Origin: Spirodela intermedia
Taxonomy: Eukaryota; Streptophyta; Magnoliopsida; Alismatales; Araceae
Direction of reading: 5' to 3'
Assembly: GCA_902729315.2 (NCBI GenBank)
Contig: LR746264.1
Location: forward strand, 5,171,878 to 5,235,877
DNA: 64,000 bases
Part shown: one piece after another, positions 1 through 13,932 of the stretch
Numbering within the stretch: the first letter of the stretch is position 1
Layout: each line of letters starts with the position of its first letter
Made by a program: the position numbers and the translations under genes
Notes under the pieces: generated by a model
Databases searched by the model: none
Seen by the model: only the letters and a program-made list of their open reading frames with translations
What the model was told of the DNA's origin: nothing

Positions 1-3000
1 CCCATCTTGATCAAACCCTCGATTGCTCTTGGATTTTGAAGGCCTGCCATTTTGCTCAAGAAACTCACCTCCAGTGGAACCTACATATCAAGCAGATTAA
101 TATAAAGATTATGTAAGACTGAATCTATGTTAAATAAAAAAAGAGATTAATAGTTACCACTATCCAAGTACTGCTCCATCATCTTTTGTGCCTTTTTATT
201 GTCATAATCCGTCTCCACATTCAACTCAGTGGACTTGTTCATATGCTGAGAAGAGGATTTACCTGATGAATGTGGTGCAACATGATTCACATCATTTAAG
301 CTTCGACTTTTTATAGAAATCTGCCGACTCTTCTTAACAGAGGATGAAGGTTGTGTCAGGTGACCAGGGGTATGAGATCCAGCCTTCAGTGTGAGCTTTT
401 TCTTTCCATGACTAGAAGGATTGAGCAAACCATGATTTTGATCTCCATGTTGCGTATCACAGGAAAGAGCTCCAGACAAAGTACTCAGACCATTTGCCGT
501 ATGAGTCTCAGGAAGAGGAGCTTGATATAAAGCATGGAGTGCTCTTGTTGTTTCCTCTTCACTAAAACTGCATTTATTCATCCCTGGCCTGGATGGAGAT
601 TTAACATAAAATGCAATTAGAAAAAACCAGCATCAACATAACAGAAAAAGGATACATGTGATAAGATCAAAAAACGTGAGGAAAAATAATTTTCAAAACA
701 CATTAAGAGTTGGATCTACATGGCAACGAATATAATAAAGCATGGGTAGCGGAGTTCGTTGCTACTGTTGTGGTTGTTTATCTTTAGTCATTGTTTCAAA
801 CAATAAGAACACCGTCAGCATCGGCCAGAAAGCAAAATAAAGTCAATTTCACAAAATAAATTCAGGGAAGTACATACAGCCAGTCTTGCATTGTGCACAG
901 CCAATTACTAGGAAGGTGATCAGTGTTTGTCCCATAAGGCAACAAGCGCCACTTCTGGCATATGTCACAACAGACCCAATCCTCCTTGACAAGAAGAGCT
1001 GCAGGTGCTGGAGTCGCATGAGAAGTCGGCCCATTAGTTGCCAATGGCGTGATTTTCATACCATTTTCAAATGCTTCACTAGTGGACGGATTCTGATCAT
1101 TTTTTACATCCACCTTCTCCTTTGCCCTATCAGAAAATGCAGAACTAACCTTGTCATGATCTATCCTATTATCCCTTCCCTTGTCTCTGAATAGATTTTC
1201 AGATGGATCAGTTATGTTCACTGTTTTTTCAGACTTTGCATCATCCGCAGCATCATTCTGGCATTGTTGACTGTGAGCCTTACTTGACTCCGGACGCCCT
1301 AATGAATTTTTCCTGTACTCTGAAGGGTCCATTTTTGAATGAGAGCTTTTCTTCTTTTCATTAGATGGTACAGAAGAAACATTTTTGAAATTGTTCGGGG
1401 AAGATTCCACAGATTGCACGACGTTCATTTGGTTTCCTGATTTTCTTCTAGCTCCAGGACTTTGATTTTTGGATTTCAATGGCTTTTCACTATGTTGCCC
1501 ATGCAATGTGGTCCCTTGATGTCCTTCCTCTTCAGTCAGCTCATCAGACTTAACATTCGCATCCATCCTGAAGTTCAATCCGTCAGCCTCGAACTTAGAT
1601 ACATTACACTTTTTCTCCCGTTTACTTATGTTTTCCATGGGAGAATCACATGAAGCATCTTTATGCTGACCTGCTCGTCCTTCAGAAACTTGATCAGACA
1701 AACTCATTTTAGAGTTTTGTTTTCCCTTCAAGTGTAGAGATTCATTCCCAGAATTCCTCATCTTTCTAGAGCCCAAACTGACCCCACCAACCAACGCCTC
1801 GTCCTTCGCTATGCCAGAAGACAAAACTCTGACTTTAGATATAACATTTTCAGATTCCCTCAAGCTACCATCACCTTTCGATTCCTCTGAAAATAACGGC
1901 CTCCCCGATGTCTCATTTGTGACTCTCGAACTGGAGGACTGTTTTGAAATGTCAACAGCACTTTCAATCAACTGCAAGAAACTTTCAGAGAGAGGTGAAA
2001 GAACACTCTCAGCAGGAACAGGGAAACGCGTCATAATCTGTATCACAAGAGAAATAATCAAGTATAAGATCACATGAAGACAAGATCTCTCTGTTTAGAG
2101 AAATATTCGAAAGTAAAGAAAAAAAAATACTTAGAATTTATGATATTGACCTGACAAACAGCCGTAGGAGATTCGTGAAGCACACTCTGACGTCCCAGAT
2201 GAGACCCTCCACTTGTACCAGGGCTGTCTGGCGACGAGGATGGAGAATATTCAAGTCCCATAACACTGTAAATTGCAGCATTTGGCTTCGCCACGGCAGT
2301 GTCAGATCCAACTTTAATGCGAACCTTCAATGTCTTCTGATGAGTGCTTTTAGAGTCTGCATTGGCCACATCATGCTGACGGACACATTCCCTAAAATTT
2401 GGAATGCTTACACGTCCCTCGTTTTTCTTTCTAGCATCTAGTGGCGATGCATTTGAAACGGAGGCTTTTTTCAGGGGAACTGATGTATTCGTATGAAATA
2501 TCATGTTCTGCTGCACAGCCTGTAAGGATTCATCATAAATTGTATCTTATGTGACAAGTGGAATATGCTCAAGTTCAACAATTGACTTCTTTCTCCAACA
2601 TAACAGAAGGAAGAATAGAAACAACATGGATACCTCAGCAGATGTGCTGTATGGAGGTCTTGATGTGTTGTGGTTAGGCAACTTCTGCAGACTCCCAGAT
2701 TGAGATGGAATAGAGACGAGACATCGGTTTGCAGGCAAGAATGAACCGTAGTCACAAATTTTTCTCCCTGGAATACAAAGAATAATTATTTGTGAAAATG
2801 TGGCAGCTAAACATTTGCTCGGCCCTAGTGGTGGTAGACGTCTGAGAAGAAATTACCCAAGTTCTCTGAAGAAACTCCACCCTCGAAGTCCTTTTGGAAG
2901 TGCCCCAATACATCACGAATCTTTTCATCCTGCAAACACGTTGAGGAAAGTTCTTGTTAGTACCCTCAATTAAGCTTGCCGCAGGAAACAAATTGAATAG

Positions 3001-3505
3001 AAATGTTATTATAAGTACCAGTACAGCTGACAAGAAAAAGTGAAAAGAGTGTGACGATAGGACGAGAACCCGGTTGATTTGTAGGCTACTTAATTGGAAC
3101 AGAGGCCTTAGTGTGTAGTATCCTAAAAATCAAAATTTGAACTTTTTAGGATACTGTGATTCTAACTATGCTACGATAAAAAATTTCAAAACCCGTTCAA
3201 GACCCTGAGCATTTCTGTCTTGTATTTCAGACGACACCCAAGACAAAAGATGGGACCAGGGGAAATGCAAAGCCTCGATCAGGCAATCCGAACTGGTGAG
3301 AGGTCAAAAACAAAAGAATTTTCGAGAACAATGTGTAAAATTCTCCTACAGGATGAGAAAAAAAGATGGAGAAATGGACACGGGAGCTAGATGGAAAGAA
3401 TGTGTAGGATCTTACGATGTAGGACAGAGTAATGTCTGGATCAATGGTGGCGTCGTCCTCCTTGGAGGAACAGGCCTCGCCCTCTTCGAGCTCGTTCTCC
3501 TCCAT
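1..3505 (-). CDS. CW-type zinc finger protein, 3' end missing
   Basis: Seven exons are visible, read right to left: 3505-3416, 2929-2857, 2767-2634, 2519-2151, 2037-878, 588-158 and 80-1; the gene continues past the left edge. The start is the ATG at 3505, giving MEENELEEGEACSSKEDD, the acidic N-terminus I know from plant CW-domain proteins. Exon 2 encodes the conserved FQKDFEGGVSSENLG block. The CW zinc finger lies at about residues 574-615: Trp576, Cys579, Cys582, Trp585 and Cys603 are in exon 5, and the fourth cysteine (Cys615 in PGMNKCSF) is supplied by exon 6, so the finger is split by an intron. The long middle exon is Ser/Lys/Asn-rich and probably disordered. CW domains bind methylated histone H3K4, so a nuclear chromatin-reading role is inferred. 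It is divergent from SNF4, with 2.9 kb between the start codons. Exact exon edges are hand-called. Confidence 0.93.
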
Positions 3506-4027
3506 CTCCCCGCCCCTTTTGAACACCTCTAACCCCACCCCCTTTCTGGCATCCTCTCTCCTCGCCAAGGACAGCATCCAAATGCAGACCCCGGCCCCCT
3601 CCTCCCAACCCCGTCACTTCTCCACTATTCACCCTCCCCCCCGCCTCTCCCTCCTCAAGCGGACGCTAAATCCACCTAACCAGAGCCCGAGCCTGCTCTC
3701 CAGCTCTCCCCCACAGAAGCTCCCCCCATCTCGCCACTCCGGGAACCTCGATCGGAAGCAGTTCCGTCGAACCTTCCTACCCGATCGATCACCCCCAATT
3801 CCCCCCACCCTTCCCTTCTCCCCCGCCTCCCGCAGATCCAGTGCACAGCTCCCGAAATCCCTAGTCCTCCCGATCTTCTCCTCGTCCTCCCCTTCCCCCG
3901 ACAGAGGTTCTCCGCTGTTCCCCCCCTCTTCCTCTCTTGTGCGAGGAGAATGCCAACTATTTCTCCCGGTCGTGTTTTTCCGTCTCTTTGTTCCTTCTTC
4001 GAGCCCGACACACGTTGAGAGAGAAAA

Positions 4028-4103
4028 AGAGAGAGAGAGAGAGAGAGAGAGGAGGGCGACAGCCAGCAACGGACGTTAACTAGAAAGATCGCCGGGCCGG
4101 TGG

Positions 4104-4138
<35 letters not shown>

Positions 4139-4280
4139 TCAATTTACCCTTCAGAACATCATTATTAACCATTCGTTTGATTTGTCGTGAGTTCCAACAT
4201 CTCTGCTGTTAGTTTTCAATTTTTACCCTTAATAATTTATTTATTTACAATTCGTTTCACTATCTCTCTCTCTCTCTCTC
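4028..4280. repeat. GA/CT microsatellite cluster
   Basis: There are perfect GA tracts at about 4028-4052 and 4109-4135 and a CT tract at about 4263-4280, all in the region upstream of the CW-protein gene. GAGA/CT tracts are common in plant core promoters and leaders. Whether these act as GAGA-binding (BPC) sites is not shown by the sequence. Confidence 0.85.
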
Positions 4281-5452
4281 CTCACCTGGTTTTGTCATTT
4301 ATATTCCGAACTCTCGTCTCATGTTCGTTAAGCAGCAGGCTTGAGATTTCGCGATCATGCACTCACGAGGACTACGGGCTGTTTTCACGGCAATAAATGC
4401 ATATATATAATTTATACGTAATTGCACTGTTTAGTTTATATTATCATTTTTCTCCCCAATTTTTTCTTCTATTTTTTAATTATTTTTTAATATGCCTTGT
4501 TTAATTATATTACAATGTTTTCTCACCCATTTTTCTAAATGGTTTATGTGATTTTGTACACTCCATTTTGTCGATTATGTGATTTTAAATAACTTGGGAA
4601 AATGTGTATCTGTCCCCCCCCTGCGTTGACTAAAGTTGCACTCGTTATTCACTCACCAAATTAACGGGGGACTAATAAAATATTTAAAAATATTTTTTAT
4701 GGAAAAGGTAGTGATTAGTCATTTACTCCTACTAGTACTATTATGGGCAAATAAAGTATCCCACTATATATTTTATTCACATTTATTGATATTTTTTTGA
4801 AATAATGGTGCAGACTTAGCAACACGAGGGGAATATATGGTAGAACGTTGATAGAATATCATGCTCAATCAGATAAATAATATATATAGAGCAGGGTTTT
4901 TTGTCAGAATTTTACCTTCAGAGCAGTGGAATTATTGAGGAAAATATTTATTATAACATTATTTACATAATTAACTACACTTTTAACTTTAAGAAAAGGC
5001 ATTTACCTGCTGTAAATTTGTCCACTTGGTTAATTATTTTAATCGACCGCGATTTATAATATAATCAATATATGCATGAAATGGAAAAATAACTCAATAG
5101 AATGATGCAGGAGTAGATAAATAGTCTCATCATGCGTCCTATTATTTAATTATTTTTTTAATCGAGGGATAATAATTAACCGTGGGGTGGAAAACAGAGA
5201 GGGGGGAGGGTGGGGGAGGTGAGTCAACGCGGGCCTCGCTCGGCCGAGTTTTAAGGCCTTTTAATGTTCAGGGGAGACGGCGTCGAAAGCTGCTCTACTC
5301 ATAAAGGACGAAAGTTTTCGTGAGAAGTTGAAACACCAGAGCCGTCTCGTTTGTGACGTCACTGGGCCCCGCTGGCGGGGCCCACCGATGCTTTCCCCAC
5401 CAGCGGAGAATAAAGGGAGTGGTGGCTCTCGGGAACAGCAGAACGACACGTC

Positions 5453-5519
5453 TATCTCTCTCTCTCTCTCTCTCTCTCTCGCTCTCTCGCTCACTCACTC
5501 TCTCTCTCTTTCTCTCTCC
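5453..5519. repeat. CT microsatellite in SNF4 upstream region
   Basis: A nearly pure CT array, interrupted by a few G and A bases, sits about 870 bp upstream of the SNF4 start codon. It is followed by a T-rich stretch and is likely promoter or early 5' leader. Confidence 0.85.
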
Positions 5520-5762
5520 ATCTGCTGGTCGTTCGCTGGGCGCCCTCTGCTTTTTATTTATTCCCCATCTGCGTCACGGAAAATATGGAATTTTAGAAAA
5601 GGGGGGAAGAAAAGAGGACGATTAAGTCATCGGTTTTCTATCTCGGTTTCCACCGAGTTCCGTATTTATTTATTTATTATTATTATTTTACTGTCGTCTG
5701 GTTTTTCGATCGTTCTCGCAATTTTCTGCGGGGTTCTTCTTCTCCGAGAGCTCGGCGTGCAG

Positions 5763-6388
5763 ATGACGATCCAGTTTTCCGCGCCGAATACACGGTGGCG
5801 TTTCTAGGGTTAAGGCTTGTGCATGCTCGCGTCTGCTGCGGAAGCTAGGGTTCCGAGAAGATTCTTGGCATTTGGATCAGAGGGGAGCTGCGAGGTGTAA
5901 GATTTGGAGTTACTGGTTGTGCTGAGCGGAAGGGGTTCCTCGGAGTCGTGCTCTCTTTCTGTGTGTGTGTGTCTGTGTCACACTATTTTTGTTCGTTTGG
6001 CGGAGGATTGTGCCGTGCCAGGTTGTTTCTTTTCGGGAGGGGTCTTGGCGCTTAGATGAGACGCGGCGGTCTTCCTTACCCGCAGGCAAGGAATGCCTGA
6101 TCACTGAGGGGTCCTCTGCGCTCGGTGTGGAGGATCCCGTCGCAGGAAGTACCGCTAATCGGGATTCTACTTCGTCTCGGGTTATCTTCCTTTACTCTGA
6201 CCCGCCCTTTCTTCCGGAGGTCGTGTATTGGGACGTGGTCTTTCTTATCGGCAAGCATCTCGAAGTCTTGTGTCGACTCGGTGCTCGGGGTGATTAATCT
6301 CTGAATATATCCGACGAAGACAATTTCGAGGATTTCAGCATTGGAATAGGCTCTAGTTCCTTCAACACACTGACGAACGTCTGACCCG
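5763..6388 (+). promoter_or_regulatory. SNF4 5' leader with upstream ATGs and a possible leader intron
   Basis: Three short upstream frames precede the SNF4 start: ATG at 5763 to stop at 5807 (14 codons), ATG at about 5823 to a stop near 5900 (about 25 codons), and ATG at 6056 to stop at 6100 (14 codons). A donor-like GTGTAAG near 5894 and an acceptor-like ATTTCAG near 6339 suggest a 5'-UTR intron that would remove the third frame and keep the first two. Transcript data are needed to tell which uORFs are in the mature mRNA. Confidence 0.4.
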
Positions 6389-9300
6389 ATGTTTGCTGCG
6401 GGGACGGATCCGGGGCAGGATGTTAGCGCAGCTGCAGGCGCTTTGCTGATTCCCACGCGCTTTGTTTGGCCGTATGGAGGAAGGAGGATCCTCCTCAGCG
6501 GTTCTTTCACGAGGTCATTTTTTTTATAGAATATTTATCGTTTCTCTTCGGTGTGGAATATGAATAATTCACGGGGTGACATGCATCTCGTGACAGAAAC
6601 TCGGAAGTTGGATCTGAGAAAATGCCCTTTAAATTTATTCATCACGAGTGATGAAAGACACTCAAGTATTGTCTGCGATTTTGCGCAAATATATATTTTT
6701 TAATGGCTAAGGCTATCATGTTTCGATCCATTGGAATATAGCAGATTAATGTGTTCATTCTTCTTTCGCTTTTAATTATGTGATGCTCGGGCTAAGTTAT
6801 ATCTGCACAAAATGTGGTTCCCAGGTGGTCCGAGCACGTACCAATGTCCCCAGTTGAGGGTTGCCCCACTGTATTTCAGGTTATCTGCAGCTTGACGCCC
6901 GGTTTTCATCAGGTAATCGTTTTAATACAGCTTTTTGTTTACATTAAGTCTTTGAAACTCGGTAATTGCTCAGGAAAGGGTTCAAAACATTTCCCACCTA
7001 AATCAAGGAAAAGGAACCCCAGTTCCATCCCTCGAAAGGAATGGTGACGGGGAAACAAATGAAACCAAACGTCATGATTATGGGTCTAGCGCTGTGGGGA
7101 AGGTCACTACCATGAACGGTCATATGCCAGGAAAATAAGCAGATAAACCTGAATATGGGTAATTCATATATATTTTTTTCCCCGTGATAATAGGGTAGAT
7201 TAATCGAATATTTGAAATGACTTTCATCGGTCATTATGTTCATATGCGTATTGATCTGCTATATCCCCCGATTCTCTGGGTCATTATGTTCCCGATTCAG
7301 TCTCTCTCATCACTGGGAGAGGGCGGACGTATGTACATTTTGATGTGGCCGTTGATCTTCATTCACGATAACTACTGTGTATATATGAAAAATATGTTTT
7401 GAACCCGGTCTTGAAGATGTACAAAAGTACATGCAAACTTAAAATTATCAGTGCATGCCTAGGTGCTTGCATCACATTATAGACTACCGTATTATGTTAA
7501 TCTGAATATTTTTTCCGTTTATTAATGCAGTACAAATTTTTTGTTGATGGGGAATGGCGGCATGATGAACGCCAACCCTTTGTGACCGGGAAATATGGGA
7601 CAGTGAATACTGTATTTGTATCAAGGGAGCCCGATCCTGTGACTCCAATCCCCGGAGTTGATACCCCCACCAGCAGAATGAACGTGGATGTGGACGATGA
7701 AATGCTTCAGCGTATGGTAAGTTGAATTCGATGTACCTCAACCTATATCGGGAGCATTGTATTTCACCTTTCCATAATTTGTGGCTAGGTCGTTTTGTTT
7801 GTCCTCATTAATTTGGAGTTATTTTTATTTGAGATACTATTGTATATAAAAAAATATTATTTCCATATGCTTTTTGGTGATCCGGAATATTTTTTTGGCA
7901 CTGAATGGGTCATCTATTGAAAAAATTTCTTACCAAATGTATTCCTTGTTCTCTTAGAAACTGTATAGAAGTGGTGTTAAGTGGATGTATCATCATGACG
8001 AACAATTCATATTAGTTCCCATTGCATAAATATCCGAGTAGAATGTGAGGGATATATGTCAACAGTCGGACGCTTTGTTCTATTCTTCACACTGTCGGCA
8101 AATGGCCTGTATTTCCTACTCTCTGAAATCACTGAGAAATGGAAAAGGATACGTCAGCGAAATGATAGTTCTACCATACTTCTCAGAGGAATTACTATTA
8201 ACTGAGCTCAGGTCGTCATTTACTATTGCAAAATAAGAAGTATAATAAGTCTTTCCCAATTCAATGTCTTACGTTTATTTGGTGAGTATTACGATTCATC
8301 CAAGCCATTCATGCTGCATTTGGTTTCTTTATCATCCTGATTTATCTTTGAGTCAGTGTATAAAGTATTCTGCTTTAGTATATTTATAGACTCAGAGAAA
8401 TATGGATTGCCATATTTTTTCCTCGTGGTCTCTGTGCATCAGCTGTGTCTGACGCAGTGCTTATTTTTTATGCATGTCTGCACCAGCTGTATTGCAGACA
8501 CTACCCCTACAATTTCGCTGATATTATCTCCATGTCCTGGCATATGGTGCTTTGCCAGGGGCGTCCACTGCATGAGTTTTGATTAGCCATTCGTAGGGAA
8601 CAGGCATCTGTTTCTTGAAACTGATAATGATGAAAAAATTCCGAAATGTTGTATATTTTGCGAAGCTACAAATTAAATATACAGGTTAGGTCACTCCATT
8701 TCTGTAGGACGTTCTATATGTGGATGTTATCTTCTTGATTGTGAACGGGATTGACAAGTGGTTCGCTAGAGCTTCGGTAATATAATATTTTGCATTAATA
8801 TGTTGTTCTATGATGGATTTCAAATTTTGTAGTATTATTGTTAATTTTCCCACCAAGATGATCATGGCTGTCGTTGGCATCATACAGGATGTCTCTCTAA
8901 GGGTTCCAGAAGCTGACATTGATGTATCACGGCATCGAATATCTTTATTCTTGTCAGCACACACGGCTTATGAATTGCTTCCAGATTCTGGCAAGGTTTG
9001 AATGCTTCTGATTTTGCAGGAGTTGTATCGTTTATAATTTCTCTTTTTATTATCGTACCTTTGAGTGCGTTGCTGTTTTATCATGATCATTTCAGGTTAC
9101 TGCACTCGACATTAATTTGCCTGTGAAGCAAGCATTTCACATCCTATATGAACAGGTTAGTTGTTACCTTGCCATTTGGTGCAATGAAGTGCTTTCCTTC
9201 TTTAGCTGAGTTATTCTGCAAAAGGGAAACAAAATCATTCAGAGTGGCCGAAGTAGTGTTTATTCTTTGTCAATGATTGCCTCATTCTTTTAGTGGTACT

Positions 9301-12300
9301 CAGAATTGGTGATTTAACAATGATAACTGAATGAACTTGCACTTTGTGTTTATTTGCTGATTGATGGCCTTATTTGCATGGTGTTTAAGTGTTTGTTAGG
9401 AACTTTGGTCGTAGGTGTTTTTCTTCTTAGTCCAAGCATGCCATTGTACCTTGCTATGTTTTTTTATTCTTTTCACATGAAAAATTCCTTCCTCTTTTGG
9501 AAGATTAATTAAACGTTGGACCTGCATGTCACTACTCTAGTCAGGTGCAAGGATTTGACTTTTATATGAAACAAATGTTCTTTCATAGATTGACTGTTTT
9601 TTCATCCTTTACCTGTGTCTATTTAGATTCTTCCTCTTTCAATCAAACGCAAACACACACACAAAAACAGCAAACTGATGATTTTTTGTGCCTTCCTGCT
9701 GTAAATTATGTGTCCTTGTTTATTTCTATTTTTTAGGTAGATGAGAGTTAAAATATTCCTGAGATGTCTTCTTCATTGCTGATGCTCGCTCCCCACAAAA
9801 AAACCCTTATCCTCTCTTCTTTTTTTCTGGGGAGGGGGGAGGGGGGAGGGGGGAGGGGGAGGACTATGGTCCGAAATGGATGGAGATGACACGTCAATCA
9901 TTGTCTTATTGTTATAAAATTCACCGATGCATTAGGGGTCTTTGACTCTGTCTCATTTTGCTTGAGGAAGGATCCATTACGTTAGGAAAAAAATTCTTCT
10001 CGTGTATGGCAATTGGCATGTTCGCCCATTTCATTTAGTGAAGTTTGTGGGTTTGAATGCATAAGGGAGCATAAACCAGTGTCAGGGACGTGCAGAAAAC
10101 TCCTTGAATCTTTCATAGTCATTGTCTTTGGAATCTGTTATGGCACTTTTTCTAAGCAGTGAAAATTATATTGCACTTAATCAGAGTTATTTTTGTGTAT
10201 TAATTATGGTCTCTTTCATCAAACTCTCGCTCCATGGCGGACTGCAAAGTCCAAAAATGTATTCATGAAAGTAGCTTTTCAGCATCTGTTTTGAAAACGT
10301 TCATATCAAATTTCTAGATTCCCAGTTTTGGATGACTTTCGATATGTCATATCTCAAGGACTGTACCATTTTAAAATGGTGATAGCATTTCGACTTATGC
10401 CATTGACTTAATTTGACCTGCAACAAACCGATGATGGCTTTAAAGAAATCACAAGGTGTTTGTTTTACTTCTCTTTTTATCATAAGTGACTTTTCGTTTT
10501 GGTGTTTAGAATTCGGATCATGTGTAGTCATATTAGCTACTAATATGGACTCTTTTGAGTTTCTTTTTTGCGTTCCTAAACATTATGTCCTTGCATTTCT
10601 CTTTTGTTCATGACGTTTTCAGGCGTCTCCTGTGGCTCCTTTGTGGGATTCCTACCGGGGACAGTTTGTTGGAGTGCTTAGCGCAATGGACTTTATATTG
10701 ATCTTGAAAGAGGTATTAATCTTGAGAGGGTTATGTAATGAGAGTTCAAACATCGTTTTACAAGCAATGTTTTATTTGGTACTAGAACGTTACCAAATAA
10801 CTCATCATATTGCCACATTTTCGTTAAGAGATGAAAAACGCAATGGCAAAACTCTCCAAATATGTTTTTTTTTTATTCTTCACGTGAGATCTGTGAAATG
10901 GAGTATGAGCAATTTTTTCGAAAATATAATTGCTTTGTCAAACGATTTAAAATATTATTTGATTGATCGACGTTATTTCCTTTTTTCCCGTTATATCACT
11001 TCGTTTTATGAAATGAACTTCTCATTCTTGCCATATCTGAGGATTTGAAAATGGATTGCTTCTTAACATCCATGACTGGTAGGTTACTGCTATGTTCTTG
11101 TCAGATAGAAATTTCTTTAAACAAGGTCAGCAACAATGTCCTATGGGCAAGTTGATGCTACTCCCTTTCTACGGGTAGACTTGACCTAAGTAATTTCTAT
11201 GTTTAATCTTCTCCGATCTTTACTTGCCTTTCTGTTGTCCTGTGGATCATGCCGGGGACATTTTGTCATTTGGTTGGTGCCTTCATTGGTTCTTTGTTCA
11301 ACTAGCTATCTTATTTTTTCGCCTTCTGCTTGATTGATGTTTCTGACAGCAGAGAAAGATAACCTTTAATGGGCGTGCCTCACTTCCTCCTATTATTTTC
11401 TTTGAAACCGAAAGAGTTTTTTTCAACCTTTTTGGGTGCAAACATCTAGGATTTCTTTATGTCCTGAGGAAGTGAAGCAATGGTTGATTCACAATCAACA
11501 ATTAGCCCGACTGGTCATATATACTAAGAACCTAATTTTTAGCAACGTAAGGAGAATTAAAGTAACCTAGGGTGGAAGTTTATGGCACCTTAAAAGTAAT
11601 CAAAGTGAGCAAAAACGGAGGTTTGTATTTCAATGTTAAATGCATTTAAATGCACACTACTGATAACTTGTAAACACTCTTCTGGGCTGTATCTATCCTC
11701 TGTTTGAGCAATGTTTCCACCATCCTGTTGGCATGAGTTCATGGTCGGGGGTAAGTGGGGATGAGGAAAAATAAATGAGAGATTTTTCCTACAAATTCAC
11801 CTGTAGATGGTCTATAGAATTTGTTTGCGGTCATTACATTTTTGAAAGGACTATAAGTGCATGGAACGATGAGGATTGCTTTGTGGGGGCACAAGAGAAT
11901 GCGTGGAAGTGGTGGGTTACTGCTAAATAATTGTGGAGATTTTTGAACGAAGAGAAGATCTGGTACACCAAATCTCAGTCGAAAACACTATTGTTAGATA
12001 ATTGTGCATTCTGCCTGAAATCAATCATCACTTCCCCCCCCCCTCTGGAGGAACAGTACGCTGGAGTCAGACTACTGGCAAGATTACTGGTGTCTGCTTT
12101 CGTGTCATATCATCTGGACAATGACGAATCTATCAGCTGCTGCCAAGATACTGGCGCATTGAGGATGATTTGTCATTCTAATCCGATAATGAGCCAGGCC
12201 GGCGGACGAGCATCGTGATTAACTAGCCCGTATTTTAGCCTAAAAAAATAATGTTCTTTATCGATCCATTTGTCTTCGGTTATTAATTGACGGGGACATC

Positions 12301-13888
12301 ATATGTAGATCTCTTTTCCGTCTGTTATCTGGTTGACTTTTGTGATGCAACTGCGAATCCGATACTCTCTTCTTTCTGGTACATTGCATTTTTTTTTTAT
12401 TCTTATATCACGGACATGCATTCTTCTCGTTTGCCGCAGCTTGGAAATCATGCCTCAAATCTGACGGAAGAAGAGCTTGAAACTCACACTATATCTGCTT
12501 GGAAAGAGGGAAAGCAGCAGATCTGGAGGCAAGCCGATGGGCATGGTAGACAGTCTGGAAAGGGCCTAATTTATGTAAGTCTCCATCTACGACAACAGAT
12601 CCTTTAACTGTAATATTGACTCCTGCACGGAAATAAATAAATCATAACAAGGTTTTCATTACAATTTTTTTCTCGTGTATTTTACTTTATTTCCGCGTAC
12701 ATTCTATTTATTTACTACCGTACTGCACAGTTCTTCCGTTTAGCACCCGGATTTCTTAGCCCACTTCTACTATTATTCTTGTCGTTGCCGGCTTTAATCA
12801 TTGGATAAAAGCATTATTGCAGAGTTTAAAGAATAAATAAATTTTCAGGAGAATTCGTTGTGAAATATTGTCAGAGAAACCTCGCCATTGATTCTTGCCT
12901 CCACTTTGCACAGGGGGGTCCCTACGATTCATTGAAAGACATAGCTATGAAGATCCTGCAGAACGAGGTGGCCACAGTCCCGATCATCCACTCCTCTGCA
13001 GCCGATGGGTCGTTTCCTCAGCTGCTGCATCTCGCATCTCTTTCAGGAATCCTGAAATGTAAGTTCTTCTCATAACTATATACAATTGGATTCTTCCCTC
13101 GCGGCGCATCGCCGGGCGTGCCGGTCCCTGAGCCCTTCCGGCCTCCATGGCGCAGGTATCTGCCGGCAGTTCCGGCATTCTGCGAGCTCCCTGCCGATTC
13201 TCCAGCAACCGGTGTGCGCATTCCGCTTGGGCAGCTGGGTCCCGAAAATCGGAGACACCAACGAGCGTCCTCTGGCCATGCTGAGACCGAATTCGCCGCT
13301 CAGCGCCGCCTTATCTTTGCTAGTCCAAGGTAAAGTCTCTTCTCCTAGCATCCCGGAAGGGGAGATCTTCATTTCATCCCTTGCTTTCTGTAGTCAAACG
13401 TCTTGCGTTTCATCCCTGGCAGCTCAAGTTAGCTCAATCCCAATAGTCGATCATAATGACTCGTTACTGGATATTTATTGCAGGAGGTATTTATTTCCCT
13501 CACTTTTGCAGAGAATCAGGTTCAGTTTTTGCCATTTATTTTTTTCTTTTTTTAGAAAAAAAAATGCTCAATTGGTTCTTCTCACAGTGACATCACCGCT
13601 CTGGCCAAGGACAGGGCCTACGCTCAGTTTCACCTCGATGAGATGAGCGTTCAGCAGGTGTGTGCACTCTCCATCTCCCAGCTCAGCCGGCTCCCATCTC
13701 CCATCTGCTTTCTCTCTCCAACCTCCTTTCTCCCGTCTATTGGGATCTCCAGGCCTTGCAGCTCGGGCAAGACGCTAGTTCCCCATTCGGCATCTTCAAC
13801 GGGCAGCGATGCCAGATGTGCCTCCGTTCCGATTCCCTGCAGAAGGTGATGGAGAGGCTGGCCAACCCCGGTGAGTCCATCCATCCCC

Positions 13889-13932
<44 letters not shown>

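Larger units (their letters stand above)
3506..6388. other. Divergent intergenic region between CW protein and SNF4
   Basis: This holds both promoters and both leaders. About 3510-4000 is C/T-rich on the plus strand and is probably the CW-gene leader. About 4400-5170 is strongly AT-rich and shows no gene. A G-rich stretch at 5182-5219 (several runs of three or more G) precedes the CT-rich SNF4 leader. Open frames here are low-complexity and resemble no protein I know. Confidence 0.6.

Noticed and set aside
3432-4079. Long frames in 3432-4079, including a 215-codon Pro/Ser-rich one
   Set aside because: They are read from a C/T-rich leader and microsatellite. The minus-strand CW-gene first exon (3416-3505) is the supported coding sequence.
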